Source: Hofstenia miamia (Eukaryota > Xenacoelomorpha > Acoela > Hofsteniidae). From it: a DNA stretch of 64,000 nucleotides. Shown one piece after another: positions 12,801 through 22,865 of this stretch. The stretch is taken from positions 708,895 to 772,894 of the forward strand of contig CABFPE010000018.1 in assembly GCA_900660155.1 (NCBI GenBank). The letters run 5' to 3'. The first letter of the stretch is position 1. Each line of letters starts with the position of its first letter. The translations under genes and the position numbers were made by a program. The notes under the pieces are model-generated. The model worked only from the letters and a program-made list of their open reading frames with translations. It made no database searches and was not told the origin of the DNA.

Positions 12801-14009
12801 TACACTATAGAAGAGTTGTCATGCTTTAAACGTTGGCTATTTTAAACTCTGTTAAGACAGTGTTTTGTACATGTTTTTTTGCAATGTTTTTTTAAATGAA
12901 TTTTATCAAAAGTTTGCAAAAAAATTGGGATTTGTCCGTTTATACTTTTATAGCTGATTTTCGTTTTCTCCTGAAAAAGTTGCAAAATTCCCGTTTTATT
13001 GGGTGTATTGAAAGAAAAATGAATGTTCATAGGTTTATCATAATTCAATAATTTGAATTATAGAATATGTTAGTAAATATGCAGCATTTTCCATTCTTGC
13101 TAACAAAAATGAGTAAATTGAAAATAACAAATTATTTGCTTAATTGCTGTTACTCGGTTTGAACGACTTGCTAGGCAAAAAATATCTATTGTTGACCAGC
13201 ACACCTAGATGTCCACAGCCTGCACCCCTACAGCAATCAAACTTTTGCATTAAGTAATAGCCAATTTATCAATATTTTATTTACTGATGTCATAAGTTTT
13301 CTTTAGGTGCGCCTCAAATCTCAAAGAACTTACTGCTGTTGGAAATAAACTGAGTAATGTTGACTGCACTGGTAATATGCAACTAATTGACCTCGATTTG
13401 GGTCATAATCGTATTTCGGATCCAAGTGGCATTTCCCAATTAACAGCTCTTCGTACTTTAAACCTGAAAAACAACTTAATCTCCTCAATGAAACCATTGG
13501 GCGATCATAAACCTATGTTGGATTTGGTCCTTGATAACAATCCGTTAGCAGACTTAAATTATATCCGCCGTCAATTTCCTAATCTGGAATCTCTTTCAAT
13601 TGCTAGTTGTAAAATTTCGTCTTACGATCATTTGCGATTTTGTAAGCATCTTAGCGATATCTGGGTTGGTAGCGATGTAAAAAAATCGGAAATCTTAAAA
13701 TTAGTTCCCACTCTCGAGAATCTAGATGGTCATCCAGTCAATGCCAAACGTGAAGATCAAGCTCCTTTAATGCGGGCACAGACTGGCACTGGGCTGATGA
13801 CCACTCGCCACATGGAAAATCAACTGAGCTCTCTAGAAAGCAATCTTGCCGAAAGTCAACGATCTATACAAGCCACATTTGATTCCATACGGGATTTAAT
13901 GAATGCTCTACCTTTGCATCCGCCCAACGAAGATGGCGGCAGTAGTAGTCGATGCAGTAGCAAAGCCAGAATAACAGATGCACAGCTGTATGCTTCGCAA
14001 ACGTATTGA
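2061..14009 (+). CDS. leucine-rich-repeat protein (SDS22-like repeats), three exons
   Basis: Exons 2061-2286, 3238-3520 and 13307-14009 join in frame to give about 403 residues. All borders are GT-AG and the phases match: GAC G|AT, then AG|G. Residues 45-290 carry a continuous run of about 22-residue leucine-rich repeats of the SDS22 type (LxxLxLxxNxIxxIxGL), for example LTYLSLQHNQISRI and LIDLDLGHNRISDP. No extra exon is needed across the large intron, because repeat spacing is kept. A capping motif (NPLADLNYIRRQFPNLESL) closes the array. The C-terminal hundred residues are polar and partly coiled-coil-like (MENQLSSLESNLAESQ). No signal peptide or membrane segment is seen, so a cytoplasmic or nuclear scaffold role is likely. 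I chose ATG 2061 because a good acceptor abuts it. An in-frame extension to 1965 exists but would read through that acceptor. The exact orthologue is not recognised. Confidence 0.85.
2287..3237 (+). other. LRR gene intron 1
   Basis: GT-AG intron of 951 bp. It contains several imperfect ATCCATG/CATGGATC repeats around 2890-2975, otherwise nothing recognisable. Confidence 0.75.
3238..3520 (+). CDS. LRR gene, exon 2
   Basis: Acceptor TTGTTTAG|AT and donor TTAAG|GTATTG. It encodes about four repeats, ending within LEILDLSYNYLDSLSALR; the last codon is completed by the first base of exon 3. Confidence 0.85.
3951..3958 (+). repeat. 8-bp target-site duplication, left (GTTTGAAC)
   Basis: GTTTGAAC directly precedes the left terminal repeat and recurs exactly at 5249-5256 after the right one. 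Eight-base duplications are the rule for P-element transposition. Confidence 0.9.
3973..4003 (+). repeat. 31-bp direct repeat beside an assembly ambiguity (copy 1)
   Basis: This stretch is identical to 4286-4316 and is followed by the only N seen in the window (4004). On the minus strand both copies encode DNDSFLETI of the transposase. Here that peptide runs straight into the terminal repeat, as expected of an internally deleted element. Confidence 0.85.
4005..4899 (-). pseudogene. P-element transposase, central fragment
   Basis: An open frame of about 298 residues. Near the middle are SYNLLRSKLRLPSIRVLQRL, the P-transposase segment before the catalytic domain, and then CTVIFDEVSIKPNLFYN, whose FDE is the first catalytic acidic residue of the RNase H-like fold. 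GPKFIFKMFPV follows. The start of the frame (SSIPTPPPPPRP) is probably linker reading, not the native N-terminus. The frame ends at the N at 4004, so the rest of the catalytic domain and GTP-binding insertion are absent. Known P/THAP9 transposases cut at the terminal repeats in the nucleus using GTP as cofactor. This copy cannot supply that activity. Confidence 0.8.
4865..5041 (-). pseudogene. THAP zinc-finger N-terminus of the P-like transposase
   Basis: Starting at MPRKC (5041), the frame gives the first half of a THAP domain: C-x4-C (CSVYGC) followed by LDFPRK. The next expected THAP segment, LKWIASLPN with its invariant tryptophan, is present in another frame at about 4910-4950. One single-base frameshift at about 4950-4965 therefore splits the domain. 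THAP domains bind the transposon ends and, in host-domesticated proteins, promoters. A further frame change separates this part from the central transposase fragment. Confidence 0.7.
5249..5256 (+). repeat. 8-bp target-site duplication, right (GTTTGAAC)
   Basis: Exact copy of 3951-3958, directly after the right terminal repeat of the P-like element. Confidence 0.9.
5257..5945. other. intronic spacer between two transposons, nothing recognised
   Basis: A+T-rich with no protein similarity seen. I looked here for the missing left terminal repeat of the neighbouring Tc1/mariner element (expected to begin CAGGGTG) and did not find it. Confidence 0.4.
5946..6935 (-). CDS. Tc1/mariner-superfamily transposase (DDD type, wide last spacing)
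   Basis: A 329-residue open frame. The N-terminus (RYTPVQRFHLARLFEQHRSV) is a helix-turn-helix, followed by a second one (RRLSVQLNLSVSTINRILHE). The catalytic core has FSDEANF (first D), FFQQDGATPHTA (second D) and WPARSPDLTPLDFWLWG. Counting to the D of PLD gives 41 residues between the second and third acids (DD41D), wider than the 34 of classic mariner. The family is widespread in insects and other invertebrates and cuts and pastes at TA. The frame is intact except that the last 12 residues do not look native and the 3' terminal repeat is missing. Recent arrival is likely, given the clean frame among decayed neighbours. Confidence 0.85.
   Translation of the reverse strand: MSKRYTPVQRFHLARLFEQHRSVVIVQRSYAQLFKLRPRDPRPKRETILEAHNTAITVGLAHKPRGGSVRMARTKKNIERVVDAVEQQPETSQRRLSVQLNLSVSTINRILHERGFHPYRLCHRHSLNDEDFESRVDFASEILQHLQQDPDMLKRIIFSDEANFHVNGHVNGWNYRFYAQENPGFVTDMPLNSPKIIVWCGVSWNQIFGPFIFKDENGTGTTVNGSTYRAMIKDFLLPQLQNNEEFLNGSLFFQQDGATPHTARETIDLLCNEFSNNVISRRGYILWPARSPDLTPLDFWLWGTVKHRVYSTNMAKRFIKRWFVLRQQK
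5946..7300 (-). mobile_element. Tc1/mariner-superfamily DNA transposon, one end preserved
   Basis: The transposase lies on the minus strand. Its upstream end is preserved at about 7261-7300 and reads, on the minus strand, CAGGGTGTTTCAGTGAAACC, preceded by TA (7301-7302) as target duplication. The opposite end is not found before 5946, so the 3' side seems truncated. The element lies inside intron 2 of the LRR gene and has landed next to older repeat-derived sequence. Confidence 0.75.
7311..7530 (-). pseudogene. coding-like remnant, family not recognised
   Basis: The minus strand carries a short open stretch, DIVDVMKTIFSFVLTKSELP, preceded by KESFLSSLGK, with protein-like composition. It ends where the Tc1/mariner terminal repeat starts at 7300, so that element may have inserted into it. 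I cannot name the family. Confidence 0.3.
7590..7835 (+). repeat. dispersed repeat family R1, copy 1
   Basis: Diverged copies lie at 40430-40637 and 46195-46440 in the same orientation. Shared landmarks are TTTTTCATTGA, a 'tacttcaggt' stretch, 'tcattacatgag', 'cccatagatgtg' and the end 'aagtaacactagtgg'. No coding potential seen. Confidence 0.65.
7836..8439. other. intronic stretch without recognised features
   Basis: No convincing frame. A short palindromic block GGCCACACTGTGTGGC lies at about 8259-8274. Confidence 0.35.
8440..8988 (-). pseudogene. relic of an uncharacterised repeat-derived protein family
   Basis: The minus strand first shows an open frame at 8800-8988 (acidic, TNLFAKKLEENDDQEDTENF). 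After decayed sequence come FIDGSLKSLKAVLLSNDNSK and, downstream, YWKICCDFKMLKIL. From memory this resembles a common but unnamed animal protein family with segments like 'FIDSSKRSLKAVLLHNGN' and 'WxICVDLKMVNFLLG', usually found as multicopy sequences. A Mutator-like transposase fragment is an alternative, since IDGS plus PIAY also fit that fold. Several frame breaks show it is dead. Confidence 0.35.
8989..10690. other. intronic stretch with microsatellite, no gene seen
   Basis: A short plus-strand frame at 9578-9787 has higher G+C than its surroundings but no recognisable motif. Around 9940-9975 and 10010-10060 are repeated ACCGGT and GGTTGGGTTTGG-like blocks, which suggest an unclassified repeat. 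Confidence 0.35.
9846..9878. repeat. (TA)n microsatellite
   Basis: About 16 uninterrupted AT/TA units. Confidence 0.95.
10697..11640. mobile_element. non-autonomous TA-flanked inverted-repeat element (Tc1/mariner-type MITE)
   Basis: Left end AAAGTTCGTCGTCGTTT (10697-10713) and the reverse complement of the right end (11624-11640), ACAGTTCGTCGTCGTTT, match at 16 of 17 bases. Each end is bordered on the outside by TA (10695-10696 and 11641-11642). Just inside, a second inverted match (TGCATTTTGCACC against TGTATTTTGCACC) lies at both ends. The interior has no open frame of note. Confidence 0.75.
11931..11938 (+). repeat. hAT MITE target duplication, left (GATACAAA)
   Basis: Exact match to 12290-12297 on the other side of the element. 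Confidence 0.85.
11939..12289. mobile_element. hAT-type MITE, 351 bp
   Basis: Ends TAGTGTTGG (left) and CAGTGTTGG (right, reverse complement) are typical hAT termini. They are flanked by a perfect 8-bp duplication GATACAAA. The interior is built of ATTTAAATC blocks (GATTTAAATC, 'catgatttaaatc'), giving strong self-complementarity. There is no coding capacity, so it depended on a transposase made elsewhere. Confidence 0.88.
12290..12297 (+). repeat. hAT MITE target duplication, right (GATACAAA)
   Basis: Exact match to 11931-11938. Confidence 0.85.
12298..13306. other. end of LRR intron 2, no feature recognised
   Basis: A G+C-richer island at about 12360-12460 may be a repeat fragment. The stretch ends in the acceptor TTTTCTTTAG at 13306. 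Confidence 0.4.
13307..14009 (+). CDS. LRR gene, exon 3 (terminal coding exon)
   Basis: It begins CASNLKELTAVGNKLS in phase with exon 2, carries the last repeats, the cap and the coiled-coil-like tail, and ends at TGA 14007-14009. Confidence 0.88.
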
Positions 14010-14111
14010 TTAAATTTTTATTGCTTTGTACAATTTTTCATGTAATATTTGTAAATATGTTGATATCCTTGATATTTTGTAAATATGTTGAAATTTAAAT
14101 TCATTAAAAAC

Positions 14112-14117
14112 AATAAA
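14112..14117 (+). terminator. polyadenylation signal AATAAA of the LRR gene
   Basis: AATAAA lies about 100 bp after the stop codon. It is the first canonical signal on that strand. Confidence 0.6.
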
Positions 14118-15990
14118 AATAGTTCACCAGAACATCTGAATTGTTCCTCGAAAGGGAAACTAATCCAGCGTCCAATTGTTCTTAAGCTTTATAAGATATC
14201 CAACACTTCTATCGGAAAATGATTTAGGAATACATATAACTGCTGTATTCAAAAGCCATGAAATTCTTCACAAATTTATTTCTTCTCAATACGTTTAAAT
14301 ATATTTCAAATGAATTTGTTTCCTAATTATGTTATTTTGTTAATGATTGTAAAATATCTACGAAAATAGAATACTGTATTAAAACAGAAGGATTTTGCTT
14401 TAATATACATTAAAATGATTCTGTATTAATTTAGTACGCTTAAGCCTATAGCTGAAACCGAACAGGATAATCATTACAGGATTAATCCGTATAAGAGCAG
14501 TATAAAATTGAGATCCAGGTAAATTCGGATTTCACCGACTTCCATATTTTAGATATAACTCAGAAACCATTTTTTAAATAAACTATCCTTCCATGACTTA
14601 TTCTTTCACTTGTTCCTCAACTTTTGAATAATAATGCAGATAGGGTCAAGAGTTACAAGGTTATAGCCATTTAAAAAAATTTCCATGAAAAACTGGCATT
14701 TCGTGACAGTTTTAAAAATAACAATTTTGTGCGTAAGTGCTGTAAATTGACAACCAATGCATCATAGGCCATTTTCTTGATTTCTATTTAGTAATATTTC
14801 TAACATTTTTTGTCAAAGAGAAATTTAGAAAATTATTAATTGAAGTTGCCTAGAAATTCCAAGTTCGCATATAACAGCATTTACTTTTGAGACATGTAGA
14901 GGTGTCAATATATGCAAATTCTACAGTTTTAGTCAGACTTAAGCAGTCATGCAACCATATTAGCATACTGACTTTATCTAAGATAGCAAATACTAAATAA
15001 AATACTTATGCAATTTAGAGGGCAACCCTATAATTATCTAAAAGCTAATCATAAATTAACAAAGCATTTGCGATTAACATTTGCATAAATAGAATTCAGT
15101 AATTATGAGCTGTTATTCGTGATCGTGGAATACGTATTCCATGCTTCCGTGTATCATTTTTGATGTTCTAGTAAAAATAGTTCCATCCCATCATACATTT
15201 GACATTGGGGGCATATATGGCTTGACTATGATGTAATTGTGTACTTTACCGGCTGTTGTAAGGTTTTTTGTATCTGACGTCATTGGAATATATTGTGGAC
15301 AAAATTTATTAATAAATAAATAAAGTTGCAATATATATTGTATATTTCATAATTTTTTAAAATATATTTTGAATTTACTAACATTTTGCTTGAAATACTG
15401 AAATTTTTCCGGGAAAAGTTGTAGTTAATAAATAATTCCAGACAAATATATTTTATAATTGAGAAAAATAAATTTAAATAAATGCTTCCACAGACACATA
15501 ATCTCACCCAATAGAGAAAACTAACATTTAAAATTAATAAATTTATGTACAAGGAAAATATGAAATGCACTTATAAAATGATAGTGGTTTTAATATCTTC
15601 TTCTTTTTCTTTCTATAACGAATTTCATCTACAGTTCAATTTACTTTGCTTATTCCTGCTAACTTCGTTATTGGATGGGAATAGTGCAGGAAAAATATGC
15701 AATGTGTATTTTTGTACGTTATGAATTTCACACCATAGCGTCTAAATCAGGTGTTCTTACCAAGTAAGACAAATGTACCCTTTTTCAAATTTTTCGGTTT
15801 TTCAAAATCCTTGATTAACTGATTTATGTAAAAAAATTGATTATTAAAAAAACAACGCTTTTAACAATTTCTCACTGACAAAATCTAACCAAAATTTCTT
15901 AGCTTATAAAAAAGCACGAAATTTATCAAATATTGAAAATCTTTTAATAAATATATTAAAAATGAATTCAAAATTTTACTAAACCAAAAG
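14118..15990. other. intergenic, repeat fragment only
   Basis: No gene seen. At 14450-14530 the reverse complement reads 'ctggatctcaatttt...ttatcctgttcgg' and matches 44565-44625, so both are pieces of one repeat family. A perfect 16-bp palindrome TGGAATACGTATTCCA lies at 15126-15141. Confidence 0.4.
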
Positions 15991-16745
15991 TCCAAATGGA
16001 AGCTCATTCATGAAATTGCTAGCACTGGAAAATCTAAATCTACAGTTATTGAGGAGATTAGAGACTGATGTGAACTCATTTACAAATGATTTTGATATTA
16101 CTAATGTGCTAAACGAAATATTTGTTAACTTGGCAAAGTTTAAAAGACAATATATTAAATATCAATCACCAAATATTAATAATTACACCCCAATTCGTGT
16201 TTCGACTGCGTACCAAACGATTAAAGCAATTAATAAACTAAAACCCAATAAATCTAGTGGCCCATCTAAAATTCCTTCCTGGATATTAAAAGCAACTGCC
16301 TCTATAATTGCTGAACCTCTAAATTTTATTTTCAATGAATCCTTAAAACGAAAGAACTTCCCAAACAAGCATATATTACTCCGGTTTTGAAAAAAAAAAG
16401 ATGTTACTTTAGCTACTAATTATAGGCCGATCTCAATTAGTTTGCCATTAGGTAAAATTTTCAAACGACTCTTACATAATTAAATTAGTGACCACCTTTC
16501 AAAACAAGGTACCATTCTTGGACCGCTACTTTTTAACGTATATGTAAATGACATGTAACAACATACGAATTGCAAATTGATTCAATACGCCGTTGATACA
16601 TGCATTTTTAGTGGAAATACATCCTTAAGTCAAGCAATAAATGATATAGAACAAAATTGTGAAGAATTGATTAAATATTTTAACATGCACAAATTAAATA
16701 ACTATAAAAAACTGAATTTTGCATCCTGAATACTCAAGGAAAAAT
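15991..16745 (+). mobile_element. degraded LINE reverse-transcriptase fragment
   Basis: A linker/RT start is seen in INKLKPNKSSGPSKIPSWIL (about 16230-16290, the 'GPDgIP' region). NYRPISISLPLGKIFKR follows at about 16415 after a frame change. At about 16510 comes ILGPLLFNVYVNDM, then IQYAVDTCIFSGN (about 16580) in place of the FADDT catalytic box. The segment between motifs A and B is deleted near 16500, and stops and frameshifts occur at about 16385, 16480 and 16555. Neither endonuclease nor 3' tail is recognisable. It is an old non-LTR copy of the CR1/Jockey-like kind. Confidence 0.7.
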
Positions 16746-19300
16746 TGTATTAATATCAAATTTTTCACTTACTTTTAATAACGCGTCAATCTCCCCTAAA
16801 GAATCTATCTTTTAAATAATTAATAATTGCATAGCCTGAACAGAACAGATTTTGTAGTCTTGTTATTTTTTTGTAAATATAGTTATTTGTTGTCATTTTT
16901 GACGCTTTTCAGATAATAACCAATCTTGTAATTGAAAATATTATCTGAATAAAGAATGTCTTCTTATTTTAAGTCATTATTAGAACAAGATGACGTTCAC
17001 AATCAAAAGCACATGACAATTAAAATTTGCAACAAAATTGAGCAACAAAAACGACGTTTTTATTTACGATTAAATATATAAACGATTACAATTTTAAGAA
17101 AATGCTGTATTATTTAGAATGAAATATGTAAATGATTCCAATTTAAAAAAAATGCTTTAAAAATTTACAATAAACAACTTTTTATTTATGATGAGGTATA
17201 TAATTCACTTCATTTCAACATCAAATTGGCAACCGACAACAATTCGCCAAAAAATAAAATTTATTACGTTTTTAAAAAAAATATTTTTAAAAATAACTAA
17301 GAATAATTTCGCAAAATAGCGTTAATACCTTTTCTAAAACATTGAAAACATGTGAAATGTTAGATTTATTTATAGAAAAAGCTCGCCACAAAGTTTGAAA
17401 TCTTTCAGCGTAGTTCTCTTTTTTTCAGTGTGAAATTCCATTAATTCGACTGTATATTCATATGTGTACAAACTTGCACTTTTTCACAGACAAGGTTAGC
17501 AATGCATAACTTTTTATCTATATCCCATTGTACAAATGTACCCGATCGTAATGATTGTTATCTACCAAATTAATAAGCAGTCTATCTCAAATGACTTTAT
17601 AAATTATCACTATTAAATAGAACATTGTGTGACCCATTAAAAAGATTACGCGAAATATTTCTTGCTACGAAATATTTTTGTCGCGCGATGGCGTATGCAA
17701 ATTGATTTCGCGTGCTATCTTAATACACGGCATAAACAATATTTTTAGCAATTGCTCTAAATTAGCCTGCATTTTTATACCGTTACGAAGTCTTTCTGCA
17801 TCTTGAAGCAATACGCATTGTAGTACTGCCTTTCCCTAAAGGAAATGTTTGCTAGATTTTGGGGCAATTTGCATTTTATTCGCCCATATATTTCCTTGAG
17901 AAGTCATAGAAAAAATTATTTTTAGCTATCTCTCTAAATTGGTAATTTGGGGAAAAACGTGTGTAAACGCATTTTTTGTAATTATATTTGTTATATGTTA
18001 AAACCAAGCTAGAGAATAATGAGCTAAATAACCGATTAATTGAAGACACCGGACATTGATACACTTTCAAGACTTCGACAACTTTCAAGGCTATATTTGA
18101 GAATGAACATTGATTAACAACTAATTTAATCTGAATCAAGTTGGAGTTATTTGTTTTGTAAATAAGCGTACAAAGCGACCAATATCTGTATGTGCCTCAT
18201 CAACAACGACAAACGTGCATAACATGAATGTTTTGTTCTTTTTTTCTTTTGTACTGAATGTTCATCTAATTTGGTACCCTTGTCGAATAACCTTTATATA
18301 TATTGTTTTTATGGCAATACAAAAAGCACTGCCAAATTTTTTGAATTTTTTGTGTATTTTAGGAACTCGCAACAAAAATTAGTTTATATCGGCTACGCAA
18401 AAATGCAGCTATTAGAAATAAATAGTGGTTTAGACTAGAACATCATGGACATTCTTTTAGGGAAGAACTTATTCATTTCTGATATTTCGAAGAATTACTT
18501 ATGTTGGATGGAACCATTTTCTTGTTTTGATATACAATAGTAATTGTTGAACTACACTTAACTATTGAAAATGCACGTATTTTTTAGTTAGCCATTGACC
18601 TTGGATGTGGAGGTCAATGTAACTAGGCGGAGACTTCGTGGAATAGCTAACATCGTTTAAGGTTTTATTTGAAATTTTTAGCTCACGAATTGAGGGACCC
18701 TGTTTACACAATAAGTTTTCCCTAATGTCTTTATCTTTATTTATGAAGCAAGTATTTGATTAAATAAACATCAGTTGCATTTAGACGGTAAATTTCTGCT
18801 GATAGCTTTTTCGTATTTACTATGCCAATTTTATTGTTTGTTGAATGGATAGTTACAGCGAGCAACGTCATTGGATTATTTCGAGTTCAAATAGCTTTCC
18901 TCCAATCAAATTTCTTATTAAATTACAAAAATTCATTAAGGATTTTTATTTTACGTTTACACAACAAGATTTCCCTGCCATATGGAAAAACTTTCGTGTA
19001 TACAGGGATATATTTTTCGAAGAAAATCAACTGAGGAGATTGTCTGGATTATGAACTATTTTTGTATCAATAATTTTTTATTTACTCATGTCACTTATTT
19101 TATAGTTGTACAATGAGTGTGCTAATAGCGCCATCTGAATTATCGTCTATCATTGAATTTTAATGTCCTTACACCCGAAGTATATTATATTCAAAAGTAA
19201 GAATAAAAATCATTTTGTCGTCTCAGTAAGATCTTTAATACAGGAGATATGTGTATAATCACATTTCAGATTATCGAGTGCTTTGCTTACAAAATTTACT
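16746..19300. other. intergenic upstream of the transporter array, no gene seen
   Basis: A+T-rich, only short chance frames. A block near 17650-17720 has several CG dinucleotides (CGCGAAATATTT, GTCGCGCGATGG) and may be a repeat end. Confidence 0.4.
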
Positions 19301-19313
19301 ACAGGTACAATAA

Positions 19314-19381
19314 CTTAGATATGCGTCGAAGCATATCATTATCAAAATTTCAGAATTATCTTGCCAAATATATTTTCGCAT
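19314..19381 (+). other. candidate 5' exon end of transporter A (split start codon)
   Basis: The sequence GC-AT|GTAAGTTC gives a strong donor at 19382. Spliced to the acceptor at 19989 it forms ATG GTC ATC AAT ACT GAG. An in-frame TAA lies at 19311-19313 and no in-frame ATG lies between it and the junction. The predicted intron is 608 bp. Exon start unknown. Confidence 0.45.
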
Positions 19382-19989
19382 GTAAGTTCTTTAAGTTCTT
19401 TTCATATGAAACTTGCTTTGTTTACTATATATTGCTAAATATATTAGTAGTTTGTGTAGATGCTGTAACAATTGTAGATTTAAAATTCAGGAATTTTGTG
19501 AACAGTGCATATTTTAATGACAACATTGCATGCATGTATACAATTTCAATCGAAGGGGATTGGTTCGTATCTGTTTTTTAGGAATAACCATCATTTATGT
19601 ACGGATTAACAAATTTAATTCAGATACTAAATTTTCCTAAACAAATATGGATTTACCGAACTTCTGATTAGATTGGTTTCATAATTAGGGATATATATGG
19701 TTAAGAGCCCAAGAATTCACGGCTAGAATCTGATTTGTTTTCTAAATATTTTACACTACTATTCACTGTTTGAGTAACGTCAGAAATTTATTTTAAAAAA
19801 TGTATTAAAATCCAAATTTCAAAATCAATAAAAGATACATTTCTTTTCGGGCGGCAACCGTTAGGTCTTTGAACTAATTAGACAGCTATTTTATCTATCG
19901 ATACTTCGCAATTGCGTAAATCTTTTGCTTGTATTGACCGAATCTTATTTAATTCAAGAATTTTTCTTTTTCCAATAAATTATATTTAG

Positions 19990-21505
19990 GGTCATCAATA
20001 CTGAGATCTGGATAGAAAAATGTGGCTTTGGTTTAGGCCAAATCAAGATTTTACTTGCATCAGTTGGCCTTTTTTCTTTCAATTCCATTCATTTATTTAA
20101 TCTTGTTTTTTTAACTGCAAAAGTGAATTTTACCTGCTCTGACAGCATCATTGATCAGGCCAACATCACGTACAAAAATACTTGTTTTGATTCATGTTAT
20201 AACTACACATATGATCGGAAAATATCCACTATCTATAGCGAATTGGATCTGGCCTGCGGAACTAACAACATTCTATTATCATTCTCAGTTCCTATCACAT
20301 TTGCAGGCTTTATCTTTGGGAGTTTTTTCTCAATTATTGTTCAAGAAATCCTAGGCAGACGATCGGCTATCCATATTTCTGTTATGATATTTACATTTGC
20401 GTTTGGTTTTCAATGGCTTTTCATGAACATATATACTATACTTATCTATCGTTTTCTACTGGGCCTCTCTTTTATGAATTATGTCAACTCATCCTTGTTA
20501 ATTTTGTGTGAAGTTGTTACCAGAGATAAACGATATTTATTTGGATACTTGTTTTTCTTAAGCTTAGGCATTGGTGGTCTGTGTGCCACCATTGTTGCTT
20601 GTGTCTTCAGGAATTCATGGCAAATGCAAGTAGTTTTATCAATAGTCCCCTTTCCACTAGTGGTAGGATGTGCTTATTTTTGGATACCTGAAAGTCCTCG
20701 TTGGCTAGTTTCAAAAAACAAAATCAATAAAGCTCAAGTCGTTCTTCATTGGTTAGCAAAACATAACAATGTACAGTTAGGAAAAGATTTCTTTTCCGAA
20801 CTGAGTAACGCCTATTCAACTGATGAGATTTCATTTGTATTTTCTTTTACAGCCGCTATCAAAGAGTTATTGAAGTCGAAATACTTAATGAAGACCTTCT
20901 TGGTATCATTGTTCCTCTTTGCAACAGGGAAGGCCGCGTACTTTGTAATTGGTTTTAGCTTTCCGAATTTGCATGGAGGATTATACAGTAATTTCGCTTT
21001 ACAATCAACTTTAGATTTGGTCTCCTTGGTTTACTTAGTTATCGTTAATTATACTTCTCGTATGAATATATTTAAATGCAACTTTTTCATCATTTCAGTT
21101 GCTCTTTTTCTGTCAGTTACACTAACAAGGACAACTTTTCAGACACTAGTGCTATGCATTATTGCCAAAATTAATGCTGCAATGTTTTCTACTGGCTGGT
21201 TTATTTTTCAGCCTGAAATCTTCCCTATCTCAATAAGAAGTGCAGGAATGGCAAGTGGAGAATTGTTTTTTTCCATTGCCATCATTTGCTTGACATTGGT
21301 AGAAGAATTTAATAGCTCAGTAACATGTTATTTAATTTTGTCATTAATGGCATTACTTTGCTTTTGCTTAATTCATCTACACTTCTCGAATGACACTCTT
21401 CCAGACCTTCCTGAAACTTATGAAGATGTAAATAGTTACAAATCCACATCAAATAGCTCAGCCTCAAACGAGAAGTCTAGCCTTCTAAATTTTTCAAATA
21501 AATAA
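19990..21505 (+). CDS. transporter A: SLC22-like (organic ion transporter family) MFS protein
   Basis: The exon opens at ATATTTAG|G and reads VINTEIWIEKCGFGLGQIKI, giving 505 residues with the spliced start. Features of the SLC22 family are visible. They are a first membrane helix, then an external loop with cysteines and NxS/T glycosylation sites, then STIYSELDLACG, the equivalent of the family's 'TIVxEWDLVC'. GRRSAIH follows helix 2. LCEVVTRDKRYLFGY and IPESPRWLVSKNKINKAQ, the family's central signature, precede the middle loop, and PEIFPISIRSAG lies before helix 11. About 12 membrane segments are expected, and the tail is cytoplasmic and serine-rich. Likely a plasma-membrane carrier of small organic ions; the substrate cannot be inferred. 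It is the most diverged member after E. Confidence 0.85.
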
Positions 21506-22865
21506 GCATTTCAATGCACTATCGTTTCTCTGAATTTTGTCTCATTTTGCCTTGAAATTTGAACAGTTTCTGCTTGTAGTCTAAAACTTATAGGACTGGA
21601 AATACGAGTGTTTCAATTGCTAAAATATAACTGCCTAGTACATTATCTTTTTATGTGCGCTTATACAAAGTATGAGATGTAATTGCTTTTGATTTTTGTG
21701 CTTGCTTATTTCACGAGTTTCCCTTTTTCCAATCGCGTTATCAGAAGTCTGTTAAAAGTAACCTCACCGACAATCCTTACTTTGTATTCAAATCAGTTTA
21801 AATCACAAACTCCTCATTAACAGAGTGACAGGGATTAACTCAACTTTAGTGTCCCATGTCTTCAGTTGAGTACTGTTTGTTTCTAATTGAATTATTACAC
21901 TATGGATAATTCTAATGTGAAATACGACAAAACAATTTCGTAAATGGCTTAACACTAATATTTTTATGTACTACTTAACTACAAAAGCTGAACTATTAAC
22001 ATTACTAGGAAACGAAAAACTAGTTTTTTTTGAAGAAAGCTAAAATATCTAGTAAGTTTTTAAACGCTAGAATAACTGGTTTTTGGGGCAAGTCTCTTCA
22101 TTTTATAAACAACTATTTTTAACTATTTCGGCACTTTTCAGCAACTTTAATAGTGGGCGACATGGATAAAAATATATTAGGAAGATGTACGCCATCGCTT
22201 AATTTCTTTAGAAATATTTTATAGGAGCAATATAGTGTACACAAGTGTTTATTTTGTGCCGTTTTGAAGACAGATGGAGAGTTTGTACACTTGATTTTGT
22301 ATCAGGTTGTTTATTTGATGTTTCATTTTGACTTCATTACTAATAAGTGATTTTCTTACAGCAACTAATTGAACGATTTTCTGATGTATTTGAAAACAAA
22401 ATAGGGACTATTTTGCGGGGTTTTGCCAACTATTTTTCCGGTTCCTAAGCATCACTAGTGTAATACAATTTACTTTGTAAGCATGCTATAAACGCTGATT
22501 TATAATTACAAGTTTGAATCTGATTGAGACTTCGCAACAATCGTATTGTACAAAAAACTACAAGCTTACTAAAATTTACATTAAAATAATAAATGAATTT
22601 ATGAATGAAATATAACTTTGGTGCGAGACCACACCTTGGACATTGGCAAATAACTTTTTCTCATTTAGGTATTTATGCTCATAGCAAAAAGTAATTTCCT
22701 TTTTCAAACCCATGTCTAGTATTGCTAAATGGCTACTGAGGTTTCAGGCTAGCAAAATCGTTGATTTTTTTATATTAAACTAATTTAATTCTTGTTCTTG
22801 CAAACTTGTAGAATTGTTAAGAACATGGAAACGTAAATTTAGATTTAAGTTCATGCAACTTTTTT
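21506..22865. other. intergenic between transporters A and B, nothing recognised
   Basis: Non-coding and A+T-rich. The last part passes into the upstream segment shared by copies B, C and D. Confidence 0.4.

Larger units (their letters stand above)
3521..13306 (+). other. LRR gene intron 2, 9.8 kb transposon nest
   Basis: The intron runs from GTATTG (3521) to TTTCTTTAG (13306). Its size is due largely to inserted elements listed separately: a P-like transposon, a Tc1/mariner transposase, a repeat-family relic, a 944-bp TA-flanked MITE and a 351-bp hAT MITE. Confidence 0.8.

Noticed and set aside
15126-15141. 16-bp palindrome TGGAATACGTATTCCA as an operator or element end
   Set aside because: Isolated, with no partner repeat, duplication or gene nearby; chance cannot be excluded.
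19249-19581. 110-residue plus-strand open frame upstream of transporter A
   Set aside because: Low-complexity hydrophobic reading without a family motif; it overlaps the better-supported exon/intron border at 19382 in another frame.
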